DNA of 64,000 bases, taken from Chryseobacterium sp. LJ668. GTDB lineage: Bacteria; Bacteroidota; Bacteroidia; Flavobacteriales; Weeksellaceae. The notes beneath the pieces are model-generated. The model saw only the letters and a program-made list of their open reading frames with translations, searched no databases and had not been told where the DNA came from. Positions 51,532 to 60,806 of this stretch are shown here, piece by piece; the stretch's first letter is position 1, and each line of letters starts with the position of its first letter. Location: positions 1,116,001 through 1,180,000 of the forward strand of contig NZ_CP080443.1 in the NCBI RefSeq assembly GCF_019613955.1, written 5' to 3'. The position numbers and the translations under genes are program-made.

Positions 51532-52776
51532 ATGAATGACGAATTAAAAAGAAAACAGCTCAATAAATACAAGGCATTTGCCACAGGACTTTTTGTTTTG
51601 ATGGCGATTATTTTTGTTCTGGCTACAATTTTTCAGAAAACTAATGAATCGCATTGGATCGGCTATGTAAGAGCTTTTTCTGAAGCAGCAATGGTAGGTG
51701 CGTTAGCAGATTGGTTCGCTGTAACTGCATTGTTTCGTCATCCGCTTGGGTTACCGATTCCGCACACCAATCTGATTGAAAACAGTAAAGAAAAATTGGG
51801 TGATAATTTGGGAAGCTTTGTGGTTTCTAATTTTCTTTCTCCAAAAACAATCCGGCCTTATATTCAGAAAATTAAAATCTCAAATTTTGTCGGTGAATGG
51901 CTTTCAAAAGAAAGAAATCAGGATATTTTGATTAAAAATATTTCAGATATTGTGCTGGACATTCTCAATAAGCTAGATGATTCTGAAGTAAGTCAATTTA
52001 TCAGCAGAAAAGTCAGTGAAATGACAAATGACATTCAACTAAACAAAATTCTTGGGAATGGAATTATTTATCTTTTAGACAAAAATGACCATCAGAAAAT
52101 CGTCACCAATCTTTCAAAACAAATCAAAGAATACCTGATAGAAAACGACAGCATGATTCAGGAACGGGTGAAAAAAGGCAGTTATTCTTTTATTCCTTCG
52201 TTTGTTGACAATAAAATTGCCGAGAAAATCGCTAGTGGACTTTCAGATTTCTTCCGAGAAGTAGAAGAAGATACCCATCACGAAATCAGAGGTTTAATTA
52301 CAAAAAAGATTTATGAATTTTCTAATGATCTGAAAGAAGACCCTAAATGGAATGATGAATTCAAAACCATCAAAAATGACTTTCTAAACAATGATAAACT
52401 TAATGAATATTCTAATGACATCTGGATTTCGATTAAAAAAACTCTGAGCAGCGAATTACAGGAAGAAGAATCTTCATTAAAAAAATACATTACAAAAAAC
52501 CTTAATGAGTTTTCTCAAAACTTGAAAACTGACGAAAACCTTCAGAATAAAATTGACCATTGGGTACGAGTAACTGCCTATAAATACATTCTAAAAAATA
52601 CACATCAGGCCGGAAACCTCATCAGCTCGACCGTCGGAAACTGGCAGGGAAAAGAACTGAGCGAAAAGCTTGAATTAGAGGTCGGTAAAGACCTGCAATT
52701 CATCCGCGTAAACGGAACTTTAGTTGGTGGATTGGTGGGATTAATTATTTATACAATATCTCATTTTTTTCTTTAA
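51532..52776 (+). CDS. DUF445 family membrane-anchored protein
   Basis: This 414-residue protein of the DUF445 (YjiN-like) family has membrane helices near the N-terminus (AFATGLFVLMAIIFVLATIF, then a segment around MVGALADWFAVTALF) and one at the C-terminus (GLVGLIIYTISHFF). The central part is long and helical, probably a coiled coil. ADWFAVTALFRHPLGLPIPHT is the family signature. I use the ATG at 51532 because the upstream 26 codons are not family-like and include the -7 box. Function is unknown. Confidence 0.88.
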   Translation: MNDELKRKQLNKYKAFATGLFVLMAIIFVLATIFQKTNESHWIGYVRAFSEAAMVGALADWFAVTALFRHPLGLPIPHTNLIENSKEKLGDNLGSFVVSNFLSPKTIRPYIQKIKISNFVGEWLSKERNQDILIKNISDIVLDILNKLDDSEVSQFISRKVSEMTNDIQLNKILGNGIIYLLDKNDHQKIVTNLSKQIKEYLIENDSMIQERVKKGSYSFIPSFVDNKIAEKIASGLSDFFREVEEDTHHEIRGLITKKIYEFSNDLKEDPKWNDEFKTIKNDFLNNDKLNEYSNDIWISIKKTLSSELQEEESSLKKYITKNLNEFSQNLKTDENLQNKIDHWVRVTAYKYILKNTHQAGNLISSTVGNWQGKELSEKLELEVGKDLQFIRVNGTLVGGLVGLIIYTISHFFL

Positions 52777-52790
52777 ATCTAAATAATAAA

Positions 52791-52822
52791 AAAAAGCAAA
52801 GCCACAGTGACTTTGCTTTTTT
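52791..52822. terminator. Bidirectional intrinsic terminator
   Basis: Stem AAAAAGCAAAG/CTTTGCTTTTT between convergent DUF445 and pyrD genes. Confidence 0.85.
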
Positions 52823-52839
52823 AATATATCTAATCAAAT

Positions 52840-53877
52840 TTATCTGGCAATTCTTCCCGCTCTCGTCAAAAGTTCCCGATTAATATCGTTGATCAATTGT
52901 GGACCTTCATAGATAAATCCGGTGTACAACTGAACCAAACTTGCACCTGCATTTAGCTTTTCAATCGCATCTTTTGCAGTGTGAATTCCGCCCACTCCGA
53001 TGATCGGGAATGCTCTGTTGCTTTTATCAGAAAGATATTTAATCATTTTTGTACTTCTTTCACGAATCGGTTTTCCACTCAAACCACCGTTTCCGATTTC
53101 TGCTAAAACTTCAGGTGAAGTTTTTAAACCTTCTCTATTAACTGATGTATTTGAAACTACAATTCCATCGATTTTTGTATCTGAAATCAATTCGATGATT
53201 TCGTCAAGCTGTTGATTGTTCAAATCAGGAGCAATTTTTAAAAGAATTGGTTTTTGAGTCGGCTTGGTTTGATTGATTTTCTTTACTTCTGTAATCAATT
53301 CTCTTAAATATTCAACATCTTCAAGCTTGGCGTGGCTTCCCACGTTTGGACAGCTTACATTCAGTACAAAATAATCTACGTAAGGATGCAGACCTTCGAA
53401 ACAATCTAAGTAATCCTGTGTATAATTTTCGGGAGTTGTATTGGTGTTTTTTCCAATGTTTCCGCCGATGATGATTTTTCCTTTGTTGCCTCTCAGTTTT
53501 TCAATGGCCGCTTCAAGACCGTCGTTATTGAAACCCATTCTGTTGATGATTCCACCATCTTCGATCAAACGGAACAATCTTTTCTTTGGATTTCCAGCCT
53601 GTGCTTTTGGAGTTACTGTCCCGATTTCTACAAATCCGAATCCTAAATCGCCTAATTCATTGAATAAAACCGCATTTTTATCAAAACCTGCTGCTAAACC
53701 AACCGGATTTTTAAATTTCAGTCCGAAAACTTCTCTTTCCAGACGTTTGTCAACAATGGGTTTTGGTAGAAATAATTTAGTGAGAAATCCGAAATTTTTA
53801 AGCATTGAAAAAGTAAAGTGGTGAACTTCTTCGGGATCAAATTTGAAAAGGATAGGACGGATGAACGATTTGTACAT
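52840..53877 (-). CDS. pyrD: Dihydroorotate dehydrogenase (quinone)
   Basis: PyrD oxidises dihydroorotate to orotate in pyrimidine synthesis. The 345-residue protein is the membrane-associated class 2 form: an N-terminal helix ([19 protein letters not shown]) that draws in quinone, then [40 protein letters not shown], and the catalytic Ser of class 2 in [11 protein letters not shown]-binding segments GVVSNT-like ([10 protein letters not shown]) and [11 protein letters not shown] follow. A -7 box lies at 53893-53900. Confidence 0.96.
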   Translation of the reverse strand: MYKSFIRPILFKFDPEEVHHFTFSMLKNFGFLTKLFLPKPIVDKRLEREVFGLKFKNPVGLAAGFDKNAVLFNELGDLGFGFVEIGTVTPKAQAGNPKKRLFRLIEDGGIINRMGFNNDGLEAAIEKLRGNKGKIIIGGNIGKNTNTTPENYTQDYLDCFEGLHPYVDYFVLNVSCPNVGSHAKLEDVEYLRELITEVKKINQTKPTQKPILLKIAPDLNNQQLDEIIELISDTKIDGIVVSNTSVNREGLKTSPEVLAEIGNGGLSGKPIRERSTKMIKYLSDKSNRAFPIIGVGGIHTAKDAIEKLNAGASLVQLYTGFIYEGPQLINDINRELLTRAGRIAR

Positions 53878-54222
53878 TAAAAAAAAGTTTTACAAAAATA
53901 CCATTTTAAATTGAATGATTTTTTGATGGTTGATATTTTATTTAAATGAAGATGATTGTTGCAATTAATTTTTTAAACCACAACGATGTTCTTCACGAAT
54001 GAACAAATTATAATCTGCTTAATTCTCTAATTCTGCGAAAGCTATTTAACGCAAAGGTTTATATTCTAAATGTAGAATTAATTTTAAAGGATCAAAGAAT
54101 CGTCAAGTCGATTTGATGATGCGTGTAGCTTAGCGAAGCAAATTTATTTGCCTTTGCGCTCTAAAAATAAAACGCTTGCTTGATAAATCTTTGCATTTAA
54201 GAATAGGAATTCTATCCCATAA
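53878..54222. other. 345-bp gap with degenerate hairpin sequence, no gene
   Basis: No coding frame is supported. A minus-strand -7 box TATTTTTG for pyrD lies at 53893-53900. Around 54050-54200 the DNA is rich in CGCAAAG/CTTTGCG-type words (TTAACGCAAAGG, GCGAAGCAAATTTATTTGCCTTTGCG, TAAATCTTTGCA) that can fold into imperfect hairpins and look like a decayed intergenic repeat. Confidence 0.45.
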
Positions 54223-54918
54223 TTAACTATACAAGCTCAAATCAAGTTTTAAAATTTCCCCTACTCTTTTGAACTCATCATCTATAGTAGCATTGACCAT
54301 AATTCTTTCGTTAGAAATTGGATGATTAAAAATTAATTGATGAGCATGAAGCGTCATTTTGGTAATACCAAAAGTTTGAAGCCATAATTTGTTTTGCTTA
54401 TTGCAACCGTGCTTACGGCATCCTAAGATCGGATGTAAAATATGTTTAAAATGCTTTCTCAACTGATGAAATCGTCCCGTTTCAGGAATTGCTTCAACTA
54501 AACAATATCTTGAAGTTTGATGTTTTAAAAATGGCAAATCTATTTCTGAAGTCTGTAAACGATGATAATAGGTGATCGCATTTTGTTTGACTTCATCTTC
54601 ATTAACTAAATCATAATCAATGGTTTCTTCTTCTTTTGTCCAGCCGCGAAGAATGGCTATGTATTTCTTTTCGACTTCCCTTGATGCAAACTTGTCGCTC
54701 ATGGTTCTCAAAGTCTCTTTATCTAAAGTAAAAAGCAAAACGCCGGAAGTCTTTCTATCTAAACGATGCACAGGAAAAACTTTCTGCCCAATTTGATTCC
54801 TCAACTCCTGAATCGCGTACGTGTCTGCTTCACCGGAATAAAAAGATTTGTGAACCAATAATCCGCTGGGTTTATTGATGGCAATAAGATGTTCGTCTCG
54901 ATAAAGAATTTCTAACAT
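54223..54918 (-). CDS. truC: RluA-family pseudouridine synthase (TruC-like)
   Basis: This 231-residue enzyme should form pseudouridine in tRNA. Motifs are LIAINKPSGLLVHK, the catalytic Asp in VHRLDRKTSGVLLF, and the C-terminal ETGRFHQLRKHFKHILHPILG. The short single-domain form without an S4 domain and the TSRYCLVEAIPETGR context favour TruC (tRNA U65) over RluA/RluC. A minus-strand -7 box (TACTTTTG, 54923-54930) ends only 5 bp before the ATG, so the mRNA may be leaderless. Confidence 0.85.
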   Translation of the reverse strand: MLEILYRDEHLIAINKPSGLLVHKSFYSGEADTYAIQELRNQIGQKVFPVHRLDRKTSGVLLFTLDKETLRTMSDKFASREVEKKYIAILRGWTKEEETIDYDLVNEDEVKQNAITYYHRLQTSEIDLPFLKHQTSRYCLVEAIPETGRFHQLRKHFKHILHPILGCRKHGCNKQNKLWLQTFGITKMTLHAHQLIFNHPISNERIMVNATIDDEFKRVGEILKLDLSLYS

Positions 54919-54922
54919 CCGG

Positions 54923-54930
54923 CAAAAGTA
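54923..54930 (-). promoter_or_regulatory. -7 box of the truC-like gene
   Basis: TACTTTTG on the minus strand; the usual distance to the transcription start places it at the ATG. Confidence 0.45.
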
Positions 54931-54942
54931 GAGGTTTTCTGA

Positions 54943-55998
54943 TTATTCCTCAAACTTTAGATGTTGATTAAAAAATGGCAACATCTGATTTTCAATTCTT
55001 CCGTTTTCTTTGCTTACTTCACTTCCATGCGTTCCGATATATTCTTCAGCTTCATGTTTTATGTTGAGTATTTCAAGAGTCTTACTGAAATTCATACAAC
55101 TAGGCGGGATATGTTTCAGTTCGTCATTTCTTCCCCAGTCGAATTTGATGGCTTTTAATTTTTTAAGATTTTCATAATGTGAAAATGGTAATTCTGATGT
55201 AGAATTTTTCTTAAGCTCTTCGGCAATAGATGCATTCACTGTCAATTGATTATCTTTAAAAGAAAATGGAAAATCTGCGTAAAATGGAGGTTTATTTTCG
55301 TTTCCGTTATAAGCTCTTGCGATGGCAAATATGATATTTGTTCTTGCGTTTTCGGGTTTTGTTAAGTCTTTTACATCCTTTATTTTGTCTAAATTTTTAT
55401 ACAGATCAATTTCTGTCAGGGCAAAATATTGAACATCTAAAATTCCCGGAGAAAGTGCATAAACAGAGGAAAAAACTTCGGGATGGAGAATTGCATTTCT
55501 TAAAGCTCCATTTCCACCCATCGAATGACCGGAAATTCCACGGCTTTCTTTGTTGGCAATGGTTCGGTAATTTTTATCAATAAAATTGACGAGTTCAACA
55601 GAAGTAAAATCTGACCAGTTTCCGGATGATTTTGAGTTGGCATAAAAGCTTCCTTTGAAAACCGTACTCTGATCAGCCATCACTACAATTACCGGTTTAA
55701 TCTTTCTTAAATGAATCGCACGATCTAAAATGTGATTGATTTTATCGCTGTTTACCAACAAACTATCACTCCAGAAAAAGCCATGCAGATAGTAAATAAC
55801 CGGATATTTTTTAGATGATTGATCATAATCCGGCGGCAGATAAACAGAAACTCTTCTTCTAGGATTTTCTCCAGCTTTGTTTTTTAGAGTTTTTGCTGTA
55901 ATAGAAGTCGTCACAACTTTTCCTTTAGGAATACTTTGTGCTGATAAAAACTGAGTACACAAAACAAAAATTATAATCAGAAAACACGATTTCTTCAT
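54943..55998 (-). CDS. Exported alpha/beta-hydrolase, esterase D-like
   Basis: This 351-residue esterase has a signal peptide (KSCFLIIIFVLCTQFLSAQ), so I start at the ATG at 55998; the longer frame to 56274 overlaps glyS and a repeat. It has the esterase D/feruloyl-esterase-like fold: VYLPPDYDQSSKKYPVIYYLHGF, the nucleophile Ser in SGHSMGGNGAL, the Asp in FDWGRNDE and the His in GTHGSE. The substrate is unknown; family members act on carbohydrate esters, siderophores or S-formylglutathione. It reads toward truC, 24 bp apart, but truC has its own -7 box. Confidence 0.88.
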   Translation of the reverse strand: MKKSCFLIIIFVLCTQFLSAQSIPKGKVVTTSITAKTLKNKAGENPRRRVSVYLPPDYDQSSKKYPVIYYLHGFFWSDSLLVNSDKINHILDRAIHLRKIKPVIVVMADQSTVFKGSFYANSKSSGNWSDFTSVELVNFIDKNYRTIANKESRGISGHSMGGNGALRNAILHPEVFSSVYALSPGILDVQYFALTEIDLYKNLDKIKDVKDLTKPENARTNIIFAIARAYNGNENKPPFYADFPFSFKDNQLTVNASIAEELKKNSTSELPFSHYENLKKLKAIKFDWGRNDELKHIPPSCMNFSKTLEILNIKHEAEEYIGTHGSEVSKENGRIENQMLPFFNQHLKFEE

Positions 55999-56079
55999 TG
56001 TGAAAATTTTAGATAAACAAATTTCGATAAACTGTCTCGAAATAAGACAATAATAACAAAACTTATTTTCCTTCTCATT

Positions 56080-56155
56080 TAGCCCTGATCGTAACGGCAT
56101 CCTTTTGCAAAGCAAAAGATATAGTGGAGAGCAGGTTCCCGGCTCCTGACATTCC
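56080..56155. repeat. Structured intergenic element in the esterase-glyS gap
   Basis: Between divergent genes lies a more GC-rich segment starting AGCCCTGATCGTAACGGCAT and containing the perfect hairpin CTTTTGC-AAA-GCAAAAG and AGTGGAGAGCAGG. I recall similar sequences scattered between genes in other Flavobacteriia. Identity as a repeat cannot be shown from one copy. Confidence 0.4.
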
Positions 56156-56205
56156 TGAATTTTAAAATCTTCAACCTTCAACCTTCTAACTTCCCGCTTT
56201 TTCAC

Positions 56206-56213
56206 TATTTTTG
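56206..56213 (+). promoter_or_regulatory. -7 box of glyS
   Basis: TATTTTTG, 20 bp before the ATG; no clear -33 box. Confidence 0.45.
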
Positions 56214-56232
56214 CAGGCAAGACGAAAAATTT

Positions 56233-57774
56233 ATGGCAAAGCAAGAAGATGTTTTCAAAAAAGTGATTTCTCACGCAAAAGAATACGGTTTTATTTTCCC
56301 TTCGAGTGAGATCTACGACGGGCTATCCGCTGTTTATGATTATGGACAGAATGGTGCAGAACTAAAAAACAATATCAAACAATACTGGTGGAAAGCTATG
56401 GTACAGCTGAATGAAAATATTGTAGGTATTGATTCGGCAATTCTGATGCACCCGACTACCTGGAAAGCTTCGGGCCATGTTGATGCTTTTAATGATCCTT
56501 TGATTGACAATAAAGATTCTAAAAAACGTTTCAGAGCAGATGTTTTGGTAGAAGATTATTGCGCAAAAATCGAGGATAAAGAAAATAAAGAAATTGAAAA
56601 AGCTGCCAAAAGATTTGGTGAGTCTTTCGATAAAGCTCAGTTTGAAGCGACAAACCCTAAAATTCTGGAATACCGTGCGAAAAGAACTGAAATTCTTTCA
56701 AGATTATCAAAGTCTTTAGAAAATGAAGATTTGGCTGATGTGAAATCTTTGATTGAAGAACTGGAAATTGCTGATCCGGATACCGGTTCAAGAAACTGGA
56801 CTGAGGTAAGACAATTCAACTTAATGTTTGGAACCAAACTGGGTGCTTCTGCAGATTCTGCGATGGATCTTTACTTAAGACCGGAAACGGCACAGGGAAT
56901 TTTCGTTAATTTTTTGAATGTACAGAAAACTTCACGTCACAGACTTCCGTTTGGTATTGCACAAATTGGAAAAGCATTTAGAAACGAGATTGTTGCGAGA
57001 CAGTTTATTTTCAGAATGCGTGAATTTGAACAGATGGAAATGCAGTTTTTCGTGGCTCCGGGAACGGAACTCGAATTCTACGAACAGTGGAAGCAAAAAC
57101 GTCTGAACTGGCATTTAGCGCTTGGTTTAGGAAACGAAAATTACAGATTTCATGATCATGAAAAGCTGGCTCATTATGCAAACGCTGCGGCTGATATTGA
57201 ATTTAATTTCCCGTTTGGATTTAAAGAACTGGAAGGTATTCACTCAAGAACTGATTTCGATTTGAAAGCGCATGAAAAACATTCAGGTAGAAAATTGCAG
57301 TTTTTCGATCCTGAAAGAAATGAAAACTATGTTCCGTATGTTGTTGAAACTTCGGTTGGTTTAGACAGACTATTCCTTTCGATATTCTCTCACTGCTTAA
57401 AAGACGAGGTTTTGGAAGACGGTTCGGAAAGAACAGTTTTATCTCTACCTCCAGCTTTGGCTCCGGTAAAAGCAGCGATTCTTCCTTTGATGAAAAAAGA
57501 CGGTTTAGCAGAATATGCTGAAAATATTTTCAATGATCTGAAATATGATTTCAACTTATTCTACGAGGAAAAAGATGCGATTGGAAAGCGTTACAGAAGA
57601 CAGGATGCAATTGGAACGCCTTACTGCATCACGATTGATCACGACTCATTAACCGATCACACGGTGACGATCAGAGACAGAGACACAATGCAGCAAGAAA
57701 GAGTTCCGGTTTCTGAGTTGAGGCGCATCATTGATGAGAAAACAAACTTCAGAAATTTACTTTCTAAAATATAA
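56233..57774 (+). CDS. glyS: Glycyl-tRNA synthetase (homodimeric type)
   Basis: This enzyme charges tRNA-Gly. The 513-residue protein is the eukaryote-like alpha2 form: YGFIFPSSEIYDGLSAVYDYGQNGAELKNN at the start, motif 2 region IAQIGKAFRNEIVARQFIFRMREFEQMEMQFF, motif 3 VVETSVGLDRLFL, and a C-terminal anticodon-binding domain (about 415-510) with GTPYCITID. Length is normal for this type. A terminator lies directly after the stop. Confidence 0.97.
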   Translation: MAKQEDVFKKVISHAKEYGFIFPSSEIYDGLSAVYDYGQNGAELKNNIKQYWWKAMVQLNENIVGIDSAILMHPTTWKASGHVDAFNDPLIDNKDSKKRFRADVLVEDYCAKIEDKENKEIEKAAKRFGESFDKAQFEATNPKILEYRAKRTEILSRLSKSLENEDLADVKSLIEELEIADPDTGSRNWTEVRQFNLMFGTKLGASADSAMDLYLRPETAQGIFVNFLNVQKTSRHRLPFGIAQIGKAFRNEIVARQFIFRMREFEQMEMQFFVAPGTELEFYEQWKQKRLNWHLALGLGNENYRFHDHEKLAHYANAAADIEFNFPFGFKELEGIHSRTDFDLKAHEKHSGRKLQFFDPERNENYVPYVVETSVGLDRLFLSIFSHCLKDEVLEDGSERTVLSLPPALAPVKAAILPLMKKDGLAEYAENIFNDLKYDFNLFYEEKDAIGKRYRRQDAIGTPYCITIDHDSLTDHTVTIRDRDTMQQERVPVSELRRIIDEKTNFRNLLSKI

Positions 57775-57778
57775 TGAT

Positions 57779-57808
57779 AAAGCCTTGAAAATTTTCAGGG
57801 CTTTTTTA
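57779..57808 (+). terminator. Intrinsic terminator of glyS
   Basis: Stem AAAGCCTTGAAA/TTTCAGGGCTTT (G-T pairs) and T-run, starting 5 bp past the stop codon. Confidence 0.75.
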
Positions 57809-57839
57809 ATTTTTATAAAGGATAATTCGGGTAATTTTC

Positions 57840-57847
57840 TATCTTTG
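57840..57847 (+). promoter_or_regulatory. -7 box upstream of the 509-residue exported protein
   Basis: TATCTTTG, 15 bp before the ATG. Confidence 0.45.
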
Positions 57848-57861
57848 TCAAAAGATCAATA

Positions 57862-59391
57862 ATGAAGAAAATTTATGTGCTGCTTTTCGGATTAATCCAA
57901 GTTTTTGCCTATTCCCAAACGCAGGATTTAGCATCTTTAGCTTCGGGAGATTACATTGGAATGAATGCGTTATTTGACGATAAAGATAATCTTTACGGCT
58001 ATATTTCATTATACTCTTATGGCAAATCCGGAGAAAAAACCAAAAAATTTGAATATGTCATTCTTGATAAAAACCTCAACCCTGTTGCCAATAAAGAGTT
58101 TGAAGGTGATATCACCGCGGCATCTTATGTGGGATATGTTGATTTTAAAGGTCAGATCATTTTACGGCCTTCTCAGATAGATTATTCGCAAGTAAAAATG
58201 CGTGATATTTTCACACCTGTTTCGATGGTTATTGATCCTAAAACCAATACCATCAAAAGAAAGGTCTATTACGATTATCAAAACGGAACTTTCAAGGAAA
58301 TCAATCAGCCCAAAAACTGGAAAGAGCAGAGAAAAGAAAACCGTGAAGAGAAAAAAGAAAAAGGCTATAACTACGTTTCTGCAGTAGGCGAAATTAAAGA
58401 AGGCGGACTCATTGCCATCGAATATAAGGATTATGGAAAGTATGTCAACAACAATGCGATCATAAAATTTGATGATGATAAAAAAGAAATCTGGAGATAT
58501 AATTATAATACAGACGGAGACAAAAAAGTATTCTCGGATCTGAGTATTCTGGATAAAGATGACAAACACCTTTATGGGATGCTGCGCAAGGTAAACGGAG
58601 ATGACAAAACCTTTACTCTTCTTGTACTTGATATGAAAACCGGAAAAGAATTATCAAATAAGCCTATAACAGGGCTTTCTCCGGAAACCATATATAATAT
58701 TGATGTTTTCGCTTCGGGAGGCATGAGAATAGACAATGACAAGACATTTGATGATAAAATTATTTTTACCGGCAGAAATTATTCTTCAACGATGAATCCT
58801 TTCGGGTATGCAAGACTGATGATCAACAAATCAGATTTTAGCACCAATACACAAACCATCAACTATAAACCTGACTTTCTTAAGTATATTCCAGGTATTA
58901 ATGTTCATGGAGTTGTAGAAGCGGGCTACAGTCTGCAGACGAAAGACATGTACTTTATGAGTGACGGCAGCGTAGGTATTCTGGCAGAAAAATATAAGCC
59001 TTCGACAGACTATACTGCTTCTAAAACAACAGATCTGGTTTATGTTTCTACCGACAAAGATTTTAAAATAAAAGAGCTGAAAGTTTTTGAAAAAGAAAAA
59101 ACAAAATGGGCCAATAACGATTATCTTTTTTCACAATATCTGAATAATGGTAAAGATGTGGTTTTCTTTTACCGTGATTATCAAAAAGACCAGGTGACCA
59201 AAGAAAAAAAATGGAATCTTTTTATCAATACTGTAATCAGCGGAACATTCAAACAGGAGATCATTCCTATTTCTGAAAAAGACAATTACATCGTTACGCC
59301 TTACGTAGGAAAAGAAGGATACATTCTTCTGAGAGAGTTTAACGAAAAAGAAAAATTCAACAAAATACGTCTGGAAAGACTTAATTATTAA
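57862..59391 (+). CDS. Exported protein of unknown function
   Basis: This 509-residue protein has a signal peptide (KKIYVLLFGLIQVFAYSQ) and no lipobox, membrane helix or T9SS tail. The mature part is rich in Lys, Asp, Tyr and Asn and looks like strands in a propeller-like order (for example LYGYISLYSYG, GQIILRPSQID, DLSILDKDDKHLYGMLR, LVYVSTDKDFKIKELKVF). A very basic stretch (KNWKEQRKENREEKKEKG, about 153-170) interrupts it. I do not recognise the family. It faces the M48 peptidase gene and shares its terminator. Confidence 0.75.
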   Translation: MKKIYVLLFGLIQVFAYSQTQDLASLASGDYIGMNALFDDKDNLYGYISLYSYGKSGEKTKKFEYVILDKNLNPVANKEFEGDITAASYVGYVDFKGQIILRPSQIDYSQVKMRDIFTPVSMVIDPKTNTIKRKVYYDYQNGTFKEINQPKNWKEQRKENREEKKEKGYNYVSAVGEIKEGGLIAIEYKDYGKYVNNNAIIKFDDDKKEIWRYNYNTDGDKKVFSDLSILDKDDKHLYGMLRKVNGDDKTFTLLVLDMKTGKELSNKPITGLSPETIYNIDVFASGGMRIDNDKTFDDKIIFTGRNYSSTMNPFGYARLMINKSDFSTNTQTINYKPDFLKYIPGINVHGVVEAGYSLQTKDMYFMSDGSVGILAEKYKPSTDYTASKTTDLVYVSTDKDFKIKELKVFEKEKTKWANNDYLFSQYLNNGKDVVFFYRDYQKDQVTKEKKWNLFINTVISGTFKQEIIPISEKDNYIVTPYVGKEGYILLREFNEKEKFNKIRLERLNY

Positions 59392-59393
59392 CG

Positions 59394-59423
59394 AAAAACT
59401 CCTGATTTGATCAGGAGTTTTTG
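59394..59423. terminator. Bidirectional terminator containing a stop codon
   Basis: Stem AAAACTCCTGA/TCAGGAGTTTT with a 5-base loop. The TGA stop codon of the minus-strand M48 gene (59411-59413) is part of the stem. Confidence 0.8.
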
Positions 59424-60712
59424 TTTTGATAGTAGTCGGAAATATTTTTTATTTCGTCCAGGCTCAGATTCCACATAAAGTTGAGGAATTGCTGATAGCT
59501 TTCACTCTGGTTTTTAGGGTCTACCCGATCAAGATATCGGTTTAGATTATAATTTTTCCGGCCTTCATAGATTTTGGCAAAACATTTTCCCAGCCATTTT
59601 TCATAATATTTTTCTTCTTCCGCATCTTGCAAAAACTGCAGGCTGGTGTAAATTCCCAAACCATAATCTTCTGCATGATAAAAATTGGGCAAGATTTCCA
59701 TTCTTGCAATTTTTTCCAGTGAAATAAACGATTCTGAAGCTTTTTCAGAAGATGAAGATGTTTTGAGTTCAGGAAATATTTTCTTTAGTCTTTCAATCCT
59801 TAAAATAACTTCCGGATGAGAAGCCAGAGAGTCTTTATCTAATTTTTCTTTAAAATGATCATAATTATAGAGTGAAAAGTCTTCTTTTTTCAGCCATTTA
59901 TCCTGAAAAGCCTGCTTGGGAAAATTAAAATATTTCTTATACGTTTCAATCTTCAGTTCACGCGGCGAGATGGTATCAAAATCCTGAAGTCTTTTTAAAG
60001 CATTCACAAATTCGCCCTTGATGAAATCACTGTTTTTAAAAACCGCATACCCTAAAGAATCGGCCTGCATTTCATCTTTTCTTTTCTCGACACCTTTTTT
60101 ATACATTCTGCTTTTAAGAATATCAAAGGCTTTCTGATTTTTATTTCCTGCAGTGGCTTTTATATTCTGAACCGTAATCTTATCCTGCTGATCATCATTA
60201 ATGAAACTCATAAATGTTCTCAGAGAATGCTCCTCTATTTTATGTCCCAGCTCATGCGAAATTACGGATGCGACCTGGTCATCGTTGTTCAGCCAGTTAA
60301 AAAGCCCCATATTGATTACAAAAGTTCCGTCTGCCATACAGTAGGCATTCGGAGTGTTGTCTTTTGCAATGAGAATCTGGAGTTCTTTGGGAATCTGAGG
60401 GTTGTTTTTTCGCAATCGCTCAATCAGAGACTTTACTTTCGAGTCAAATACCGATGTGAAAATGAAGTCTTTTTCTTTCACTTTCTTTTCAAAATCTTTC
60501 TCAAATTCTTTATAAATCTTCGAGAGTTCGCTTCCTGTTTTCCCGGAATATTTAATCTTAAGATTCTTAATCAGCAATTCATTATTTGCCGAAAATTTTT
60601 TCAGGAATTCTTTTCTCTGAATATAATCTGCGGTATCAAGCGGTTTATAAACCTGTGCAAAGCCTGTTGCAGAATACATCAACAGCAAAAAGAAAATAAA
60701 TTTTTTAATCAT
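59411..60712 (-). CDS. Exported M48 family metallopeptidase
   Basis: This 433-residue zinc peptidase has a signal peptide (KKFIFFLLLMYSATGFAQ) and the M48 active site HELGH at 153-157 with downstream EMQADSLG carrying the third ligand Glu. NAYCMADGTFVINMGLFNWL precedes it as in BepA/YfgC and other Ste24-like peptidases. The C-terminal half (about 250-433) is helical and may hold degenerate repeats. It is probably a periplasmic quality-control protease. A minus-strand -7 box, TATTTTTG, lies at 60731-60738. Confidence 0.9.
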   Translation of the reverse strand: MIKKFIFFLLLMYSATGFAQVYKPLDTADYIQRKEFLKKFSANNELLIKNLKIKYSGKTGSELSKIYKEFEKDFEKKVKEKDFIFTSVFDSKVKSLIERLRKNNPQIPKELQILIAKDNTPNAYCMADGTFVINMGLFNWLNNDDQVASVISHELGHKIEEHSLRTFMSFINDDQQDKITVQNIKATAGNKNQKAFDILKSRMYKKGVEKRKDEMQADSLGYAVFKNSDFIKGEFVNALKRLQDFDTISPRELKIETYKKYFNFPKQAFQDKWLKKEDFSLYNYDHFKEKLDKDSLASHPEVILRIERLKKIFPELKTSSSSEKASESFISLEKIARMEILPNFYHAEDYGLGIYTSLQFLQDAEEEKYYEKWLGKCFAKIYEGRKNYNLNRYLDRVDPKNQSESYQQFLNFMWNLSLDEIKNISDYYQNKNS

Positions 60713-60730
60713 ACCAGGTATTCGTTAAGA

Positions 60731-60790
60731 CAAAAATAATTCATTTCATAGTACATTTATGACTTTCTTTTCAAATTTATTCTAAATTTG
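60731..60790. promoter_or_regulatory. Divergent -7 boxes for the M48 and beta-lactamase-like genes
   Basis: Minus strand TATTTTTG (60731-60738) for the M48 gene and plus strand TAAATTTG (60783-60790) for the hydrolase. No convincing -33 boxes. Confidence 0.45.
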
Positions 60791-60806
60791 TTACAGATCG
60801 TTTCTT

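Noticed and set aside
55999..56274. N-terminal extension of the esterase over the repeat and glyS start
   Set aside because: It overlaps the glyS start codon and the repeat-like element, and places an unrelated segment before a signal peptide.
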